From G965207125 sp965207125 (GTDB taxonomy: Bacteria > Pseudomonadota > Alphaproteobacteria > Puniceispirillales > UBA1172), in assembly GCA_965207125.1 (NCBI GenBank), contig OZ242263.1, positions 248,001 to 312,000 on the forward strand: DNA of 64,000 bases, given 5' to 3'. The notes under the pieces are model-generated. The model worked only from the letters and a program-made list of their open reading frames with translations, ran no database searches and had not been told where the DNA came from. This document shows positions 8,675-19,600 of this stretch, piece after piece. The position numbers were made by a program, and so were the translations under genes. Every line of letters starts with the position of its first letter. Within the stretch, counting starts at the first letter, position 1.

Positions 8675-11600
8675 TTAGATGATATCGGTCTCTCCGCCGC
8701 CTAACTCCAAGCTGCTTGGTTGCAGGTCATCGCCGTGCTGCTCACTAAGCGTCTCATAAATGGGGGGGTCTAGGGGCTCTTCGCTCGCCCGCTCGCTTGC
8801 TCCGTTAGTGCCAGAAGGAGCACCACCCTTAAAACCAATGCTCCCATCGCCAAAGAGACGCGGCAAGACTTCATCCAGATTCTCGAATGCTGCGTGGGTG
8901 AAGTCAAAGTTATTCGCAACCTCATCCGCACCGCCCAGTATCTGAACCAGACCATCAAAATCAAGCCGTTCATCAAAAGTAACCGTGACCAGAGGGCTGG
9001 AAACACGTCCGCCACCGAAAGCCGATGCGTCCTTAAAGTGCAGCAACACACTGTCAAAATAGAAATCGCCATTCGTATCAGTTCCCCACTGCATGGTGAC
9101 GACAAAAGCATCATCAGCGGTTAAATCCGCATTGTCATCGCCATTGAGGCTTTGTAGAAACTCTGTCAGACTATTGAAATTACGCTCGACAACGAATGTT
9201 AATTTATCTTGTCCGCGCTTGAAACCCACAATCTCATCACCGCCATCAATGCCAATACCATCATAATCGAACGTATAAAGCACTTCATCGGCGCCTGCGT
9301 CTTCTTCTGCGTTATTGACTGTGAGGGTAAGCTTAATCTCATCATCGCCAGCACCACCATCTATTTGATCATCCTTCTGACCGCCAGTGATGATATCACT
9401 ACCTTCTCCCGCCTCTATCTTCTGCGGAGCTGTTTCACCAGAACGATTTATCGTATTATCTTCGGTAGAGTCCGTATTCCCAACAACCTCTCGCGAGGTG
9501 ATCTCGAGGGTTTCCTCCTCAGAGGTCGCCTCTCCATCTGAAATTGTGAAGGACAGCGGGTTGCTTTGTGATGCAGAAGGGTCGCTAACATCTGGCACAT
9601 AGGTTATGAGCCCGTTGTTAATATCCGCCTGGGTGAAGGTATCACCGTTATTGAGTGGAGTCCCACTCTTCGATAGCACGCCTGCATCCGGCAGAGTGGT
9701 AATGGTGTATACTAGCAATGTTGGGTCAGATTCATTTCCAGAGGTAACCTCCAGCACTGTCTCATCAATAGTGATACTCCCCGTCTCATCGGGACTGTAA
9801 GTGAGGCTGTTACGCTGAATTATGGGTACGGCCGACAAGATCTCAAGGTCAAATGTCGCCTCAACCGTCCCGCCACTCTTATCGGTCGCTACGATTTTGA
9901 TCACGTAAGTGCCAACTTCGGTCAGTTGACCAGTGATTTGATCTTCGTCAGGGTCATAGGAAAGCCCGATCGTGCTCAACGGTCTGTCATCACCAAGCGT
10001 CACTGTAAAAGTCAATTCATCGCCCTCATCAACGTCAGTGAACTGATCGCTTAGATTGGTCAGAATAAACTGTCCACCTGTCGGACCCACTCTATCAAAG
10101 AACTCCCCGCTAACCGTAGGGGCATCATTCGCGCCAGTAACCGTGATGGTCACAACGAAGGTTCCCCCTCCAGCGCTAAAGGTGAAACTTTCAGTGGCCG
10201 TCTGCCCGTCCGCTAACACCTCCGCCCTGTCATCTAGTGTGTAAGTCCAAGTCGTCCCATCAAACGTCATCACGCCGTATGTGCCATTACCATCGTCAAG
10301 CGTGATTGTACTGCCGGGGGCTGTGAGTTCTCCCGTGTTATCATCGCCAGGAGCACCACCGTCGGTCACCGAACCTGTGTCATCACCAGTGATTGTTTGG
10401 GGCGTGATCACAATGTCAAATTCTGTCTCTGCAGAAGATTCGCCAGCACCATCGGTCGCCACAATCTTTATCTTGTAAGTGCCGATGGCACTCGGATTGC
10501 CAGAGAGAATATGGGTTTCACTGTTATAAGTAAGACCGGTGTCTCCCAAAGTAATCGTGGTGCCATCGAGGGTCACCGTTAACGCCAGAGCCAAAGTATC
10601 ATTTTCGTCAGCATCAGTGAAAGCATCGCTCAGATTGATCTCCGCAATCGGCTGGTTGATCGTCCCTGTTTGATTCGTAATAGCCGTGCCAACCACTGGG
10701 GCATCATTCACGCCAGTAACCGTGATCGTTACCTCAAAACGTGCAACCCCGGCCCTAAAGGTGAAGGTTTCTGTTTCTGTCTGCCCTTCGGTCAGTGCTT
10801 GCGTTTTACCCCCTTGCTCTGGCGTTACAGCCAGCGTGTACGTCCAAGATCTCCCATCAAACGTCATCGTGCCGTATGTGCCAACGCCATCGCCCTCAAG
10901 CTCGATGGCTGGAAGGGTTGGCGGGTTATCAACGTCCGTAACTACGAGCACTCCTGTGGCGGTGAGGGCTCCATCTTCGGTCACCGCACCAGCACCAGTT
11001 CTATCTTCAGAGCCAGGAATACCAATTACCGGCGGAGTATTGGCCCCGATTTCAAGGTTAAATGAAGAACTACGCCTTCCACCGTTGCCATCATCAGCCA
11101 CGACAGTGACCTCATAAGTGCCGGTGCTCGCCAGCGTAATACGGAGCATCTTGCTTGCACTAAGATCGGAAATAATATTCCTGCTACCGTCAAAGATGAT
11201 CTCATTTCCATCGAGTTCCACCACGACCGACAGGGTCAATGTATCCCTTGTATCAATGTCAGTGAAAAGAGTGCTCAGATCAATAGCTGTGATCTCTTGA
11301 CCTTCCACTCCGCTTTGAGACTCAATAGCGGTCGCCACCGTAGGGGCATCATTGCTGCCAGTGATCGTGATGGTCACGTCGAAGGTGGCCTCCTCGGCGG
11401 TGAAAGTGAATACCTCATTTACTGTCTGTCCGGCTGCCAAATTTTGCGTTGCCGTATTACGGTTACCCAATACGTAAACCCATTCGCTAGTGCTCGCATC
11501 AAACCTCATACTGCCGTATTGAGTGCTGCCACTCCCATCAGGACGGAGAAAGACGCCATCACCGCCTTGAAGGGCGATGGTGAGACCCTCGGATGCAGTG

Positions 11601-14600
11601 AGCGTCCCACGGACGGAACCTCTAGATTGAACATCTTCAACAACCGAACCCGTGGCAGTACCTGCGATTAATTGATCCCTAACAGTAATGGTAAATGTTA
11701 AAGCATCGGCGGCGTCCACGGTGCCATCACTGGCCACGGCTTTGATCGTGAAAGTACCGATTGTATTAGGGACGCCAGTGATTCTTCCGCTGCTGCCGTC
11801 ATAAGTAAGCCCGATCGTGCCCAACGCCGCGCCACCATCAAGCGTCACCGTTAAGGTCAACTCATCACTCGTGTCTTGATCAGTGAAAAAACGACGCAGA
11901 TCGTCCGTTTCAATACTCTGGCTTTTCGTCACGGTTTCATTAGGGGGCTCGGCATTAGATAAAAGCACAGGGGCATCATTCGCACCGGTAATCGTGATCT
12001 CTACATCGAAGTTCTCCGCACCCAAAGCGGTAAAGGTGAAGGTTTCAGTTAATGTCTCACCGTCCCCCAATCCCTGCACCATCGTATGACTGTTATTCAG
12101 CGTATACGTCCAGGCGCCTGTAGCCTCAACGAAAGCCATCGTGCCGTATTGGCCAGCGAGAATGCCTGTGTTGGTATTAGCGCCATCAAGCACGATGGGT
12201 GGCGTTTGGTCGCCGTCAGGGTCGCTGATGGCGACCGTCCCTTCGGCGGTAAGAGTACCATCTTCCATAACCGTAGAGGTAAGACCGCTATCAGAAGCAT
12301 CTCTGATTTCCGGCGGCTGATCAGCCCTGATAAAAATGCTAAATGACGACGTAGCTGTCACCGGCCTTTCGCCACCGCCACCGTCGTCTTCCATAGAGCC
12401 ATCCGTCGCTATGACCTTGATCGTGTAACGGCCACTGATTGTCGGCGTGCCGGTGATTCTGCTGACAGATGCACCGGTGGTGGAGTCGGTGGTTTCGTGA
12501 GTAAGCCCGATATCACGCAACCTCTGCGCGTCGTTGCTACCAGACCTTGACACCTCAAACGACAGACTCAATTCATCACCATCAACATCAGTGAAAAGAC
12601 CACTCAGATCAATCGGCGTGAGCTCCTGATTCGTCCGCCCTTCTTGAAAATCGATGGACACAGCAGTGCCGTCATCGATCAGCGAAACCATAGGGGCATC
12701 ATTCACGCCAGTAACCGTAATCACCACCGTAAAGCGACCAGTACCGGTGGCAAAACTGAAACTGTCCTCTCCCTCTTCCCCAGCAGCCAACGCTTGTGTG
12801 TCCACATCTGTGTTATCCAGTGTGTACGTCCAAATCGTCCCATCAAACGTCATCACGCCGTATGTGCCTTCGACGCTGCCCGTATCGCTATTGGTAGGGT
12901 CTACAAGCCTGATGAGTAGAGCGCCGGCCGTGAGCGTTCCTGTGGCGGAGTTATTGCCGGCATCATCTTCGGTAACCTCGCCTGTTGCATCACCAAGTAT
13001 GGACTGCGCCTCAGCCTCAAGGGTAAATGTCGATGTTGCTGTCAAGCCGCTACCACCCGGGCGGTCACTCGCTGTGACCATAACTGTGTAAGTGCCCGCG
13101 CTAGGCGGCGTGATGGAGAGTATATCGTTAGCATAACTATGCGTGACCGTACTCGTGACATCGGTATTATTACGCATCACCACGAATGTCGGTCTTAATG
13201 TGTCGCCTGTATCAGGGTCGGTGAAAAGATTAGCCAGATTAATACGGCTCTCTTGGCCTTCTGTCCCACTTTGAGTCTCTATAGCTGTATCAACCACAGG
13301 GGCATCATTCGCGCCGCTAACCGTGATGGTCACAGTGTAGGAAGAAGTCCCGGCACTAAAGGTGAAGAGATCTTCGGCGGTGGCATTCTCAGCCAGTTTA
13401 TTCGTCTCATCATTGCTGTTATCCAGCGTGTACGTCCATTCGCCACTACCCACATTAAAACTCATCTGGCCGTATGTGCCATCAGCGCGGCCCAAGTTAT
13501 CGGCCCCATCAAGGCCGATGGTTTGACCAAGGGCACTGAGCGTTCCTGTGGCGGAGTTATTGTCGCCATCATCTTCGGTAACCGAACCCACATCATCACC
13601 ACTGATTCCTTGCGCCACAACCCCCAAAGTAAATGTTGCATCTGGAGACGCCTCACCAGTGCCGTCGCTGTCTCTCGCCACGACCTTGATCGTATAAGTG
13701 CGAGCAGTGAGGGAGGAAAGTAGATCGCCTGTTATACCTGTTCCAGCGGTATAGGACAGACCGATTGTGCTTAAGGCTGAACCATCATCAAGTGTCACCG
13801 CAAGAGCCAACACATCACCGGTATCAGGGTCGCTGAAAAGACTATTTAATTCCGTATCCGTGATGGGTTCGATCGCTTGGCCTACCGTCCCACGTTTACC
13901 ACTGAGAGACGTTCCAGACAGCACAGGAGCATCATTCGCCCCAGCCACCGTGATGGTCACATCGAAGCTAGTGCCTGTGGCAGTAAAAGTGAATACATCC
14001 GTCTCTGGCGTATCTTTGAGCGCATTCGTATCCGCATCTGTGTTATCCAGTGTGTAAGTCCAAATTTTACTACTTGGATCAAACGTCATCGTGCCGTATG
14101 TGCCTTCGACACCGCTATTGCTGGCCTGACCGTTATTGTCTACAAGCGTGATGGTTAGACCAGCGGGTGTAAGACTTCCCGTGGCGGTGGAGGCGGGGTT
14201 ATCTTCAACAACCGAACCCGCGTCATCACCTCCGATTGGCTGTGCTTCAACCTCAATATCAAAACTTTCGGAAGTTGTTCTGCTGGAGTGAACCGCCGTC
14301 ACTTCAACCCTGTAAGTGCCAGCGATAGTCGGCACGCCTTCGATCGTCTGGTTCGAAGAGTTATAGCTCAGCCCATGGTTAGAGGGGAGTGGGTTGCCCT
14401 GATCATCAAGAAAACGCACCCTTAAGTTTAATCTATCACCCACATCAGGGTCTTTGACAAAATCGTTCAGATTGATACTGACCGCCTCACCCACCGCCGC
14501 CATTTGAGTGCCGAAACTTGAGATAAACTCAGGAACATCATCTATTCCGGTAATCTTGACCCTTAAAGTATAAGGTACCGAGTTAGCCGAGTTACCGGCA

Positions 14601-17600
14601 ATAAGCATGAACTCCTCAAATACTACTTCACCCGCAGCCAACAGCTGCGTGTCCGGAAAGAGAAAATCTATAACGTAGAACCAGACGACGTCGTTACCCG
14701 GGCCGTTGGTATTACGAATAAATAGAATGCCGTATGTGCCTATTAACCTTATACTATCGCCGCTAATAATAACGCCGTCTGGATCAATAATCTGGATCGG
14801 TGGTAGTAGGTTCTTTGGAAGATCAGGGTCCTTAACGATGATAAATCCAGACTCCCCACTTGACGCTGTACTTACTTCCTCGATGGTCGTTGGCTCGATG
14901 TTAGGAGCAAATCCGTCCTTGTAAGCGTTGAAAAACCCCCGGGCGGTTTTGAAACCCGATGCGTCATCATTCTCATGCAGAAATTCGTATCTCTGCTCAC
15001 TACCATTAAGTGCCGTCTTTGCGAACACATCCCAGATCGTGATTGTGTTACCGCTAGACAAAGTAACGACATAATTTGTAACCGAGTTGCTCGTCACGGC
15101 AATAACCGGAAAGCTTCGTACGAACTGTCCGACCTGTCCCTGCGCATTCACCTCTTCTTCAACAATGGACACGATTCTGACCGTATTCTCAAAGATGATC
15201 GAACTCTTATCCCAAAGGTCATCAATTACGACTGAGGCGGCGTTCGCCTTGATGAAAAACTCATCGTCGCCGGGGCCCTGCCCTATGAAAGTATTGCTGT
15301 CTAGCCCGCCGCCTGACAGGGCCGTCGCCGCGATATCCGTGTTAATTAGAAACGCATCCTTGCCATTGGCAATCTCGATCGTAACCAGCGCCCGCGCCGC
15401 TCCAGCACCCGTGCTCGCATCATCATCAAGAAAACTTTTGATGTCCGCCAACGTTGCTCCGCGATCCCTCAGCACAAACGTAACCGTACGTCCGCTTACC
15501 TCTATGCTCTCAACACCGCTACCATTAATGTTACCGATTTCAAATTCAACCCTGATGCTGTTACCACTTGTGCCATAAGCTTTTGCGGTAATGATCAGAT
15601 CTTGGCCTTCAGCCACCGTAACAGCCTCAGAGTCTTGACCATCATTGTATCCAATGCTCGCCTTCGCCGCAGAGGATTCGTCGCCCGTGCCGCCCCTAAG
15701 CTCTATCCCTCCGATCGCTGGACTGGGTGCCACCCCGATCGTTTTACTGATCGTCGCATTCTCCTGTCCATCGGTAATTATTAAATCAATCAGACCTCGC
15801 GCCTCAGTAGGACCCGGTTGTCCACCATTATCAAAGAGCGCCTTGATGAGCTCCAAGCTCGCCCCATCAGCAAAAAGCGTAAATACAATCGTTTTGACGA
15901 TTACGCCGTTTAAGATGGTCCCGCTCTTTACCTCTATTTTCTCAATAGCTAAACCACCAGGAATGTCACCGATATTAAATTGAACCCTGATGTTGTGCCC
16001 CTCTGTGCCAAAAATTTTCGCAATAATGAGCAGATCTTCATTCCCAGCCACATAAGTAACCACGTCTCGATCAGCATCGATTCCAACTCTCGCCTTCGTC
16101 CCAGAGCCACCTAAAAGCCCCGTCTTCGCGGCCGGCGCGTTAATTATCGTACTCTCTTCGCCATCAGCAATCGTAAGTTCAATCAGTTTTCGCGCCGCAG
16201 TAGTACCCGCGCTTGAATTCGTATCAAAAACATCTTTGATATCCTCCAAAAGCGCCCCTTCAGACTTCAACACAAATTTTATCGCATTGCCGGTTACCGT
16301 TATGCTCTCAACACCTGAACCACCAAGGTTACCGATTTCAAATTCAACCGTGATGTTGTTACCATTTGCGCCAGCATCTTTTGCGGTAATGATAAGATCT
16401 TGATTTCCATCCACCCTAACAAGTTCTGCGTCCTCCCCGATCTTGAATCCGACCTTCGCCCTCGCCAGTGAGTTTTCGGGAGTATCACCATCAATAATCA
16501 GCCGATATGGCGTCCTATCGGTAAAAGCGCGTATATTAGCTGCTCCTGCACGGGAGCCATTATCATTTTCCCTATACCAACCTGCAGCGAAGCCGCCACC
16601 GGAGGGAAAATAACTAATAATCTGGAGAGCATCTCTAACCTCAATGATAAATGACGTCGTAAGCTCCAGACCGCCGTCGTCTGTCGCAGTGACCATGATC
16701 CTGTGTCTGCCGGCGGAGATCGGTGCTTCACTGACAATGTTTCTAGCGATAATCGTACCTGAGAGGTCTGCATCTTGGTTGAATACAAGCCCGGTCGGCA
16801 ATCCCGTCGCCGCCCACATCAATTCACCACCTTCAGGGTCTCTGAAAAGATTGAACAAATCGATATCGATAGGATCACCGGTCTTCACAACTATATTATC
16901 GGCAGCAACATTAATCCTAGGCGCGTCATTCACCCCGGTCACCGTGACGGCTACTGCAAAATCCTCCGCGCCTTCGGCTGTAAGGATGAATATGTCTTCT
17001 CCTGTCGCCCCGTCACGCAACGCCAGCGTGTCCGGATCCTCGTTATCAAGCGTGTACATCCAAGTGCCGCCGGGGGGCGGGCCAACGGTCGGCGTAAAAG
17101 TCAACGTACCGTATGTGCCCTTAAGAGACATCGTCGTGCCGTTCTCTTCCACATTCGTGCCGCCATGACCTTCATTTGTAAGCACAACACCTGGAAGTTG
17201 CGTTAAATCCAGTTCATCTTCGTCACTAACTGTGACCATCCCCGTAGCGGTCGCGGCGGCATCGTCACCGGCCGTCAGCGCCGGCGTATTATCCACCCCA
17301 TTGATCACTGGCGGAGGAGCCTTGAGAACCGTGATGGTTACAGTAAAGGGCCTAGACGCGCCTTCGGCGGTAAAGGTGAAGGTTTCATTTACCTCATCAC
17401 CCCCAGACAGAGCCTGCGTGTCCGGGTCGTCGTCATCCACCGTGTAAGTCCAGGTCTTCCCATCAAACGTCATCGTGCCGTATGTACCAGCACCACTAAC
17501 AAGCGTGATGGTTGGAAATGTTATCGGGTGATGCTGATCACGGTCAGTAATAGAGATCGATCCCGAGGCGCTGCCTTGTAGATCGTTACCGGCAATAACC

Positions 17601-18928
17601 GTGTTTTCATTGTTCCCTCCGATTACCGGCTTATGAAAATCATCTCGTGAAATAGACCTCCAAAACTTCACCGAGGGCGAGTTGCCGCGCCCGTCACTCG
17701 CCGTGACATCAAATCTGTACCACCCGTGATAGTCAAACGTGCCGCTGATACGCGTGGTGACGGGGTCATAGGTAAGCCCTATAGCCTGCTCTAACGTCTG
17801 ACTGGGATCCGTGCTATCATACACCTTATAGGTAACATCGTTCAGGGAGTTGCTACCCAATTTCGTCAGATAGTACACCAAGAACGTTATGGTAGGATCA
17901 TCATCAGGGTCAGTGAAAAGGTTTCTTAGAACAACCTCCGACCTTTCCTCTAACGGGCTAGTTAGCGAGGATCTAGAATTGAATGTAAAAGCATCGTTAT
18001 CATACGTATTCCCAAGACTGGACAGCACAGTTGGGGTATCGACACCTATTATCGTAAGGACCAAATCAAAACTAGAGCCTCCGGCGGTAAAGGTGAAGGT
18101 ATCGGTATATTCCTCCCCCCCCCTAATAGGGCCAATCCTTCCGGAGCGCACGCTGTAAGTCCACATCGAAGTCGACTGATCAAATATCAATCTGCCGTAT
18201 GTGGTTAGTATTTCTCCACTTCCATTTACTGTCCTGTCAGCAAAAAAATTAGTAACACTTGAAAATACGATGGGATCGCTAGTACCCGTAACACTGAGCG
18301 TTCCCGTGACGGTTTCCTCTTTACCATGATCTTCATTCCGCGAGGCCGTAGGAGGGTCGCTAGTAATGATCGGTCCTTGCACACCGCTCGGACCTGACGC
18401 ATCACCGATGATGTCCGGATGAGAAGTATCAGAGGCCGCAAAGCCGTCCTCATAAGCGGTAATAAAATCTTCAGCGGATATAGGGGCCGTTCTCGTAGCA
18501 TCACCCAAATGCTGGAACGTGAAACTCGCCGGATTCCTAAGCGTGATTGTCTTGCCGCTAGACAAGGTAATGACATACTGGGCAACAGAAGCCCCTTCTG
18601 ACCCAGCCTGCCTCTCAATCGAGGTGATGACAACATCCCTCTCAAAGACAATCACATTGGCTTCGCTATCGTCATCAATCACAACCGAGTTCGCGGTGAG
18701 TGTGATTAAAAACTCATCAACGCCCTTACCACCACTGACCGGTAGGGTATTGGTTTCAGGAGTGTTATCATCAATGATGACTCGGTTTGGACCGTCATAG
18801 AGCGCATCGCTCAAACTAAGAGGCACGTCTCCTATACGGGTTCGGCCTTCATTCCTAGTTTGATACCAACCAGGGGCAAATTCATTGCTATCAGGGACAA
18901 AATAACGAATAAACGTAAGATGAGTCAT
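8675..18928 (-). CDS. Giant VCBS/cadherin-like RTX adhesin
   Basis: A 3417-residue surface or secreted protein. There is no Sec signal; a C-terminal RTX block (GGQKDDQID, GGAGDDEIK) and a hydrophobic last tip (ETDII) point to type I secretion. The body is a chain of about eleven VCBS repeats (signature GTYGTMTFD...WTYTLDN...FTFTA) alternating with Ig/cadherin-like domains. Residues about 830-1230 instead hold three tandem ~125-residue repeats of another type (LIITAKAYGTSGNSIRVEF). The N-terminal module (APGWYQ...RVIIDDNTPE) recurs near residue 780. The ATG start has an AAAGGA Shine-Dalgarno 8 bases upstream. By family it should mediate adhesion or biofilm formation. No type I transporter lies in the window. 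Confidence 0.9.
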   Translation of the reverse strand: MTHLTFIRYFVPDSNEFAPGWYQTRNEGRTRIGDVPLSLSDALYDGPNRVIIDDNTPETNTLPVSGGKGVDEFLITLTANSVVIDDDSEANVIVFERDVVITSIERQAGSEGASVAQYVITLSSGKTITLRNPASFTFQHLGDATRTAPISAEDFITAYEDGFAASDTSHPDIIGDASGPSGVQGPIITSDPPTASRNEDHGKEETVTGTLSVTGTSDPIVFSSVTNFFADRTVNGSGEILTTYGRLIFDQSTSMWTYSVRSGRIGPIRGGEEYTDTFTFTAGGSSFDLVLTIIGVDTPTVLSSLGNTYDNDAFTFNSRSSLTSPLEERSEVVLRNLFTDPDDDPTITFLVYYLTKLGSNSLNDVTYKVYDSTDPSQTLEQAIGLTYDPVTTRISGTFDYHGWYRFDVTASDGRGNSPSVKFWRSISRDDFHKPVIGGNNENTVIAGNDLQGSASGSISITDRDQHHPITFPTITLVSGAGTYGTMTFDGKTWTYTVDDDDPDTQALSGGDEVNETFTFTAEGASRPFTVTITVLKAPPPVINGVDNTPALTAGDDAAATATGMVTVSDEDELDLTQLPGVVLTNEGHGGTNVEENGTTMSLKGTYGTLTFTPTVGPPPGGTWMYTLDNEDPDTLALRDGATGEDIFILTAEGAEDFAVAVTVTGVNDAPRINVAADNIVVKTGDPIDIDLFNLFRDPEGGELMWAATGLPTGLVFNQDADLSGTIIARNIVSEAPISAGRHRIMVTATDDGGLELTTSFIIEVRDALQIISYFPSGGGFAAGWYRENDNGSRAGAANIRAFTDRTPYRLIIDGDTPENSLARAKVGFKIGEDAELVRVDGNQDLIITAKDAGANGNNITVEFEIGNLGGSGVESITVTGNAIKFVLKSEGALLEDIKDVFDTNSSAGTTAARKLIELTIADGEESTIINAPAAKTGLLGGSGTKARVGIDADRDVVTYVAGNEDLLIIAKIFGTEGHNIRVQFNIGDIPGGLAIEKIEVKSGTILNGVIVKTIVFTLFADGASLELIKALFDNGGQPGPTEARGLIDLIITDGQENATISKTIGVAPSPAIGGIELRGGTGDESSAAKASIGYNDGQDSEAVTVAEGQDLIITAKAYGTSGNSIRVEFEIGNINGSGVESIEVSGRTVTFVLRDRGATLADIKSFLDDDASTGAGAARALVTIEIANGKDAFLINTDIAATALSGGGLDSNTFIGQGPGDDEFFIKANAASVVIDDLWDKSSIIFENTVRIVSIVEEEVNAQGQVGQFVRSFPVIAVTSNSVTNYVVTLSSGNTITIWDVFAKTALNGSEQRYEFLHENDDASGFKTARGFFNAYKDGFAPNIEPTTIEEVSTASSGESGFIIVKDPDLPKNLLPPIQIIDPDGVIISGDSIRLIGTYGILFIRNTNGPGNDVVWFYVIDFLFPDTQLLAAGEVVFEEFMLIAGNSANSVPYTLRVKITGIDDVPEFISSFGTQMAAVGEAVSINLNDFVKDPDVGDRLNLRVRFLDDQGNPLPSNHGLSYNSSNQTIEGVPTIAGTYRVEVTAVHSSRTTSESFDIEVEAQPIGGDDAGSVVEDNPASTATGSLTPAGLTITLVDNNGQASNSGVEGTYGTMTFDPSSKIWTYTLDNTDADTNALKDTPETDVFTFTATGTSFDVTITVAGANDAPVLSGTSLSGKRGTVGQAIEPITDTELNSLFSDPDTGDVLALAVTLDDGSALSTIGLSYTAGTGITGDLLSSLTARTYTIKVVARDSDGTGEASPDATFTLGVVAQGISGDDVGSVTEDDGDNNSATGTLSALGQTIGLDGADNLGRADGTYGQMSFNVGSGEWTYTLDNSNDETNKLAENATAEDLFTFSAGTSSYTVTITVSGANDAPVVDTAIETQSGTEGQESRINLANLFTDPDTGDTLRPTFVVMRNNTDVTSTVTHSYANDILSITPPSAGTYTVMVTASDRPGGSGLTATSTFTLEAEAQSILGDATGEVTEDDAGNNSATGTLTAGALLIRLVDPTNSDTGSVEGTYGVMTFDGTIWTYTLDNTDVDTQALAAGEEGEDSFSFATGTGRFTVVITVTGVNDAPMVSLIDDGTAVSIDFQEGRTNQELTPIDLSGLFTDVDGDELSLSFEVSRSGSNDAQRLRDIGLTHETTDSTTGASVSRITGTPTISGRYTIKVIATDGSMEDDGGGGERPVTATSSFSIFIRADQPPEIRDASDSGLTSTVMEDGTLTAEGTVAISDPDGDQTPPIVLDGANTNTGILAGQYGTMAFVEATGAWTYTLNNSHTMVQGLGDGETLTETFTFTALGAENFDVEITITGANDAPVLLSNAEPPNETVTKSQSIETDDLRRFFTDQDTSDELTLTVTLDGGAALGTIGLTYDGSSGRITGVPNTIGTFTIKAVASDGTVDAADALTFTITVRDQLIAGTATGSVVEDVQSRGSVRGTLTASEGLTIALQGGDGVFLRPDGSGSTQYGSMRFDASTSEWVYVLGNRNTATQNLAAGQTVNEVFTFTAEEATFDVTITITGSNDAPTVATAIESQSGVEGQEITAIDLSTLFTDIDTRDTLTLSVVVELDGNEIIFDGSRNIISDLSASKMLRITLASTGTYEVTVVADDGNGGRRSSSFNLEIGANTPPVIGIPGSEDRTGAGAVTEDGALTATGVLVVTDVDNPPTLPAIELEGDGVGTYGTMTFDGRSWTYTLAVTPEQGGKTQALTEGQTETETFTFRAGVARFEVTITVTGVNDAPVVGTAITNQTGTINQPIAEINLSDAFTDADENDTLALALTVTLDGTTITLGDTGLTYNSETHILSGNPSAIGTYKIKIVATDGAGESSAETEFDIVITPQTITGDDTGSVTDGGAPGDDNTGELTAPGSTITLDDGNGTYGVMTFDGTTWTYTLDDRAEVLADGQTATESFTFSAGGGTFVVTITVTGANDAPTVSGEFFDRVGPTGGQFILTNLSDQFTDVDEGDELTFTVTLGDDRPLSTIGLSYDPDEDQITGQLTEVGTYVIKIVATDKSGGTVEATFDLEILSAVPIIQRNSLTYSPDETGSITIDETVLEVTSGNESDPTLLVYTITTLPDAGVLSKSGTPLNNGDTFTQADINNGLITYVPDVSDPSASQSNPLSFTISDGEATSEEETLEITSREVVGNTDSTEDNTINRSGETAPQKIEAGEGSDIITGGQKDDQIDGGAGDDEIKLTLTVNNAEEDAGADEVLYTFDYDGIGIDGGDEIVGFKRGQDKLTFVVERNFNSLTEFLQSLNGDDNADLTADDAFVVTMQWGTDTNGDFYFDSVLLHFKDASAFGGGRVSSPLVTVTFDERLDFDGLVQILGGADEVANNFDFTHAAFENLDEVLPRLFGDGSIGFKGGAPSGTNGASERASEEPLDPPIYETLSEQHGDDLQPSSLELGGGETDII

Positions 18929-19059
18929 AAGAACAATCCTTTATGTTGCTGAGGCGAAGCAACAAACACCACAATAGGACACTATTGACTCCTCCCACCT
19001 TTAATCTTGGAATACTACCTTTAAGATTAATTAAACGCAAGAAGCAATGTGACAGAGAT

Positions 19060-19443
19060 TTACCATTCTGTGGGCAGAAGGATTGTGTCATTGTAGAAGT
19101 AGAGTGTGATCTGCTCCATAGGAAAATCAGTATAGCTGTACTGAATGCTATGAATGGGCTTATCATTGTTCCCATCTTGGCAGATGAGAGTTGCTGAATG
19201 ATCGGGATTGACCGTTAGTGTCCAAACCTGAAATTCGTTTTTTGCAACAAGGGGTTCACCCTGTGCAATTGCAATGTCATCGATAAGCCAATAGGCTTGG
19301 CCTGCCTCACCGACAAATTTCACGCCTTCGGTATATGTTACGGTATCAACAATAGCGTGTTTATAAAAGCACTGAGAACCAATAAAGTGATTGAGTGCTT
19401 CGGTGGTTAAGTCCGACTGGGACAGGGTCTGAATTTCATTCAT
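19060..19443 (-). CDS. DUF6876-like protein, copy 1
   Basis: A 127-residue protein with the pattern I associate with DUF6876: ALNHFIGSQCFYKHAIVDTVTYTEGVKF, then AYWLIDDIAIAQ, then FQVWTLTVNPD, and an end resembling NDTILLPTEW. This small family is common on plasmids of Alphaproteobacteria and has no established biochemical role. A second copy is at 20135-20518, and the two share about 130 bases of upstream DNA as well. It sits directly upstream of the first giant gene (131 bases), and a relic of the same end lies upstream of the second giant gene, so gene and adhesin seem to have been copied together. Confidence 0.8.
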   Translation of the reverse strand: MNEIQTLSQSDLTTEALNHFIGSQCFYKHAIVDTVTYTEGVKFVGEAGQAYWLIDDIAIAQGEPLVAKNEFQVWTLTVNPDHSATLICQDGNNDKPIHSIQYSYTDFPMEQITLYFYNDTILLPTEW

Positions 19444-19600
19444 GATAAGACTCCATTTCAGATACCAAGGCGAAGAAAGAACAATTCTCTCTTTTAAATT
19501 TCCTGATATTTGACCTTATCTACCTACCCTCTTCTGAAAGAAGCCAACGAGTGAGTCTGGTTCTCGGTTCTTATCTTGGTCTTTTCTTATTCATTGCTCT

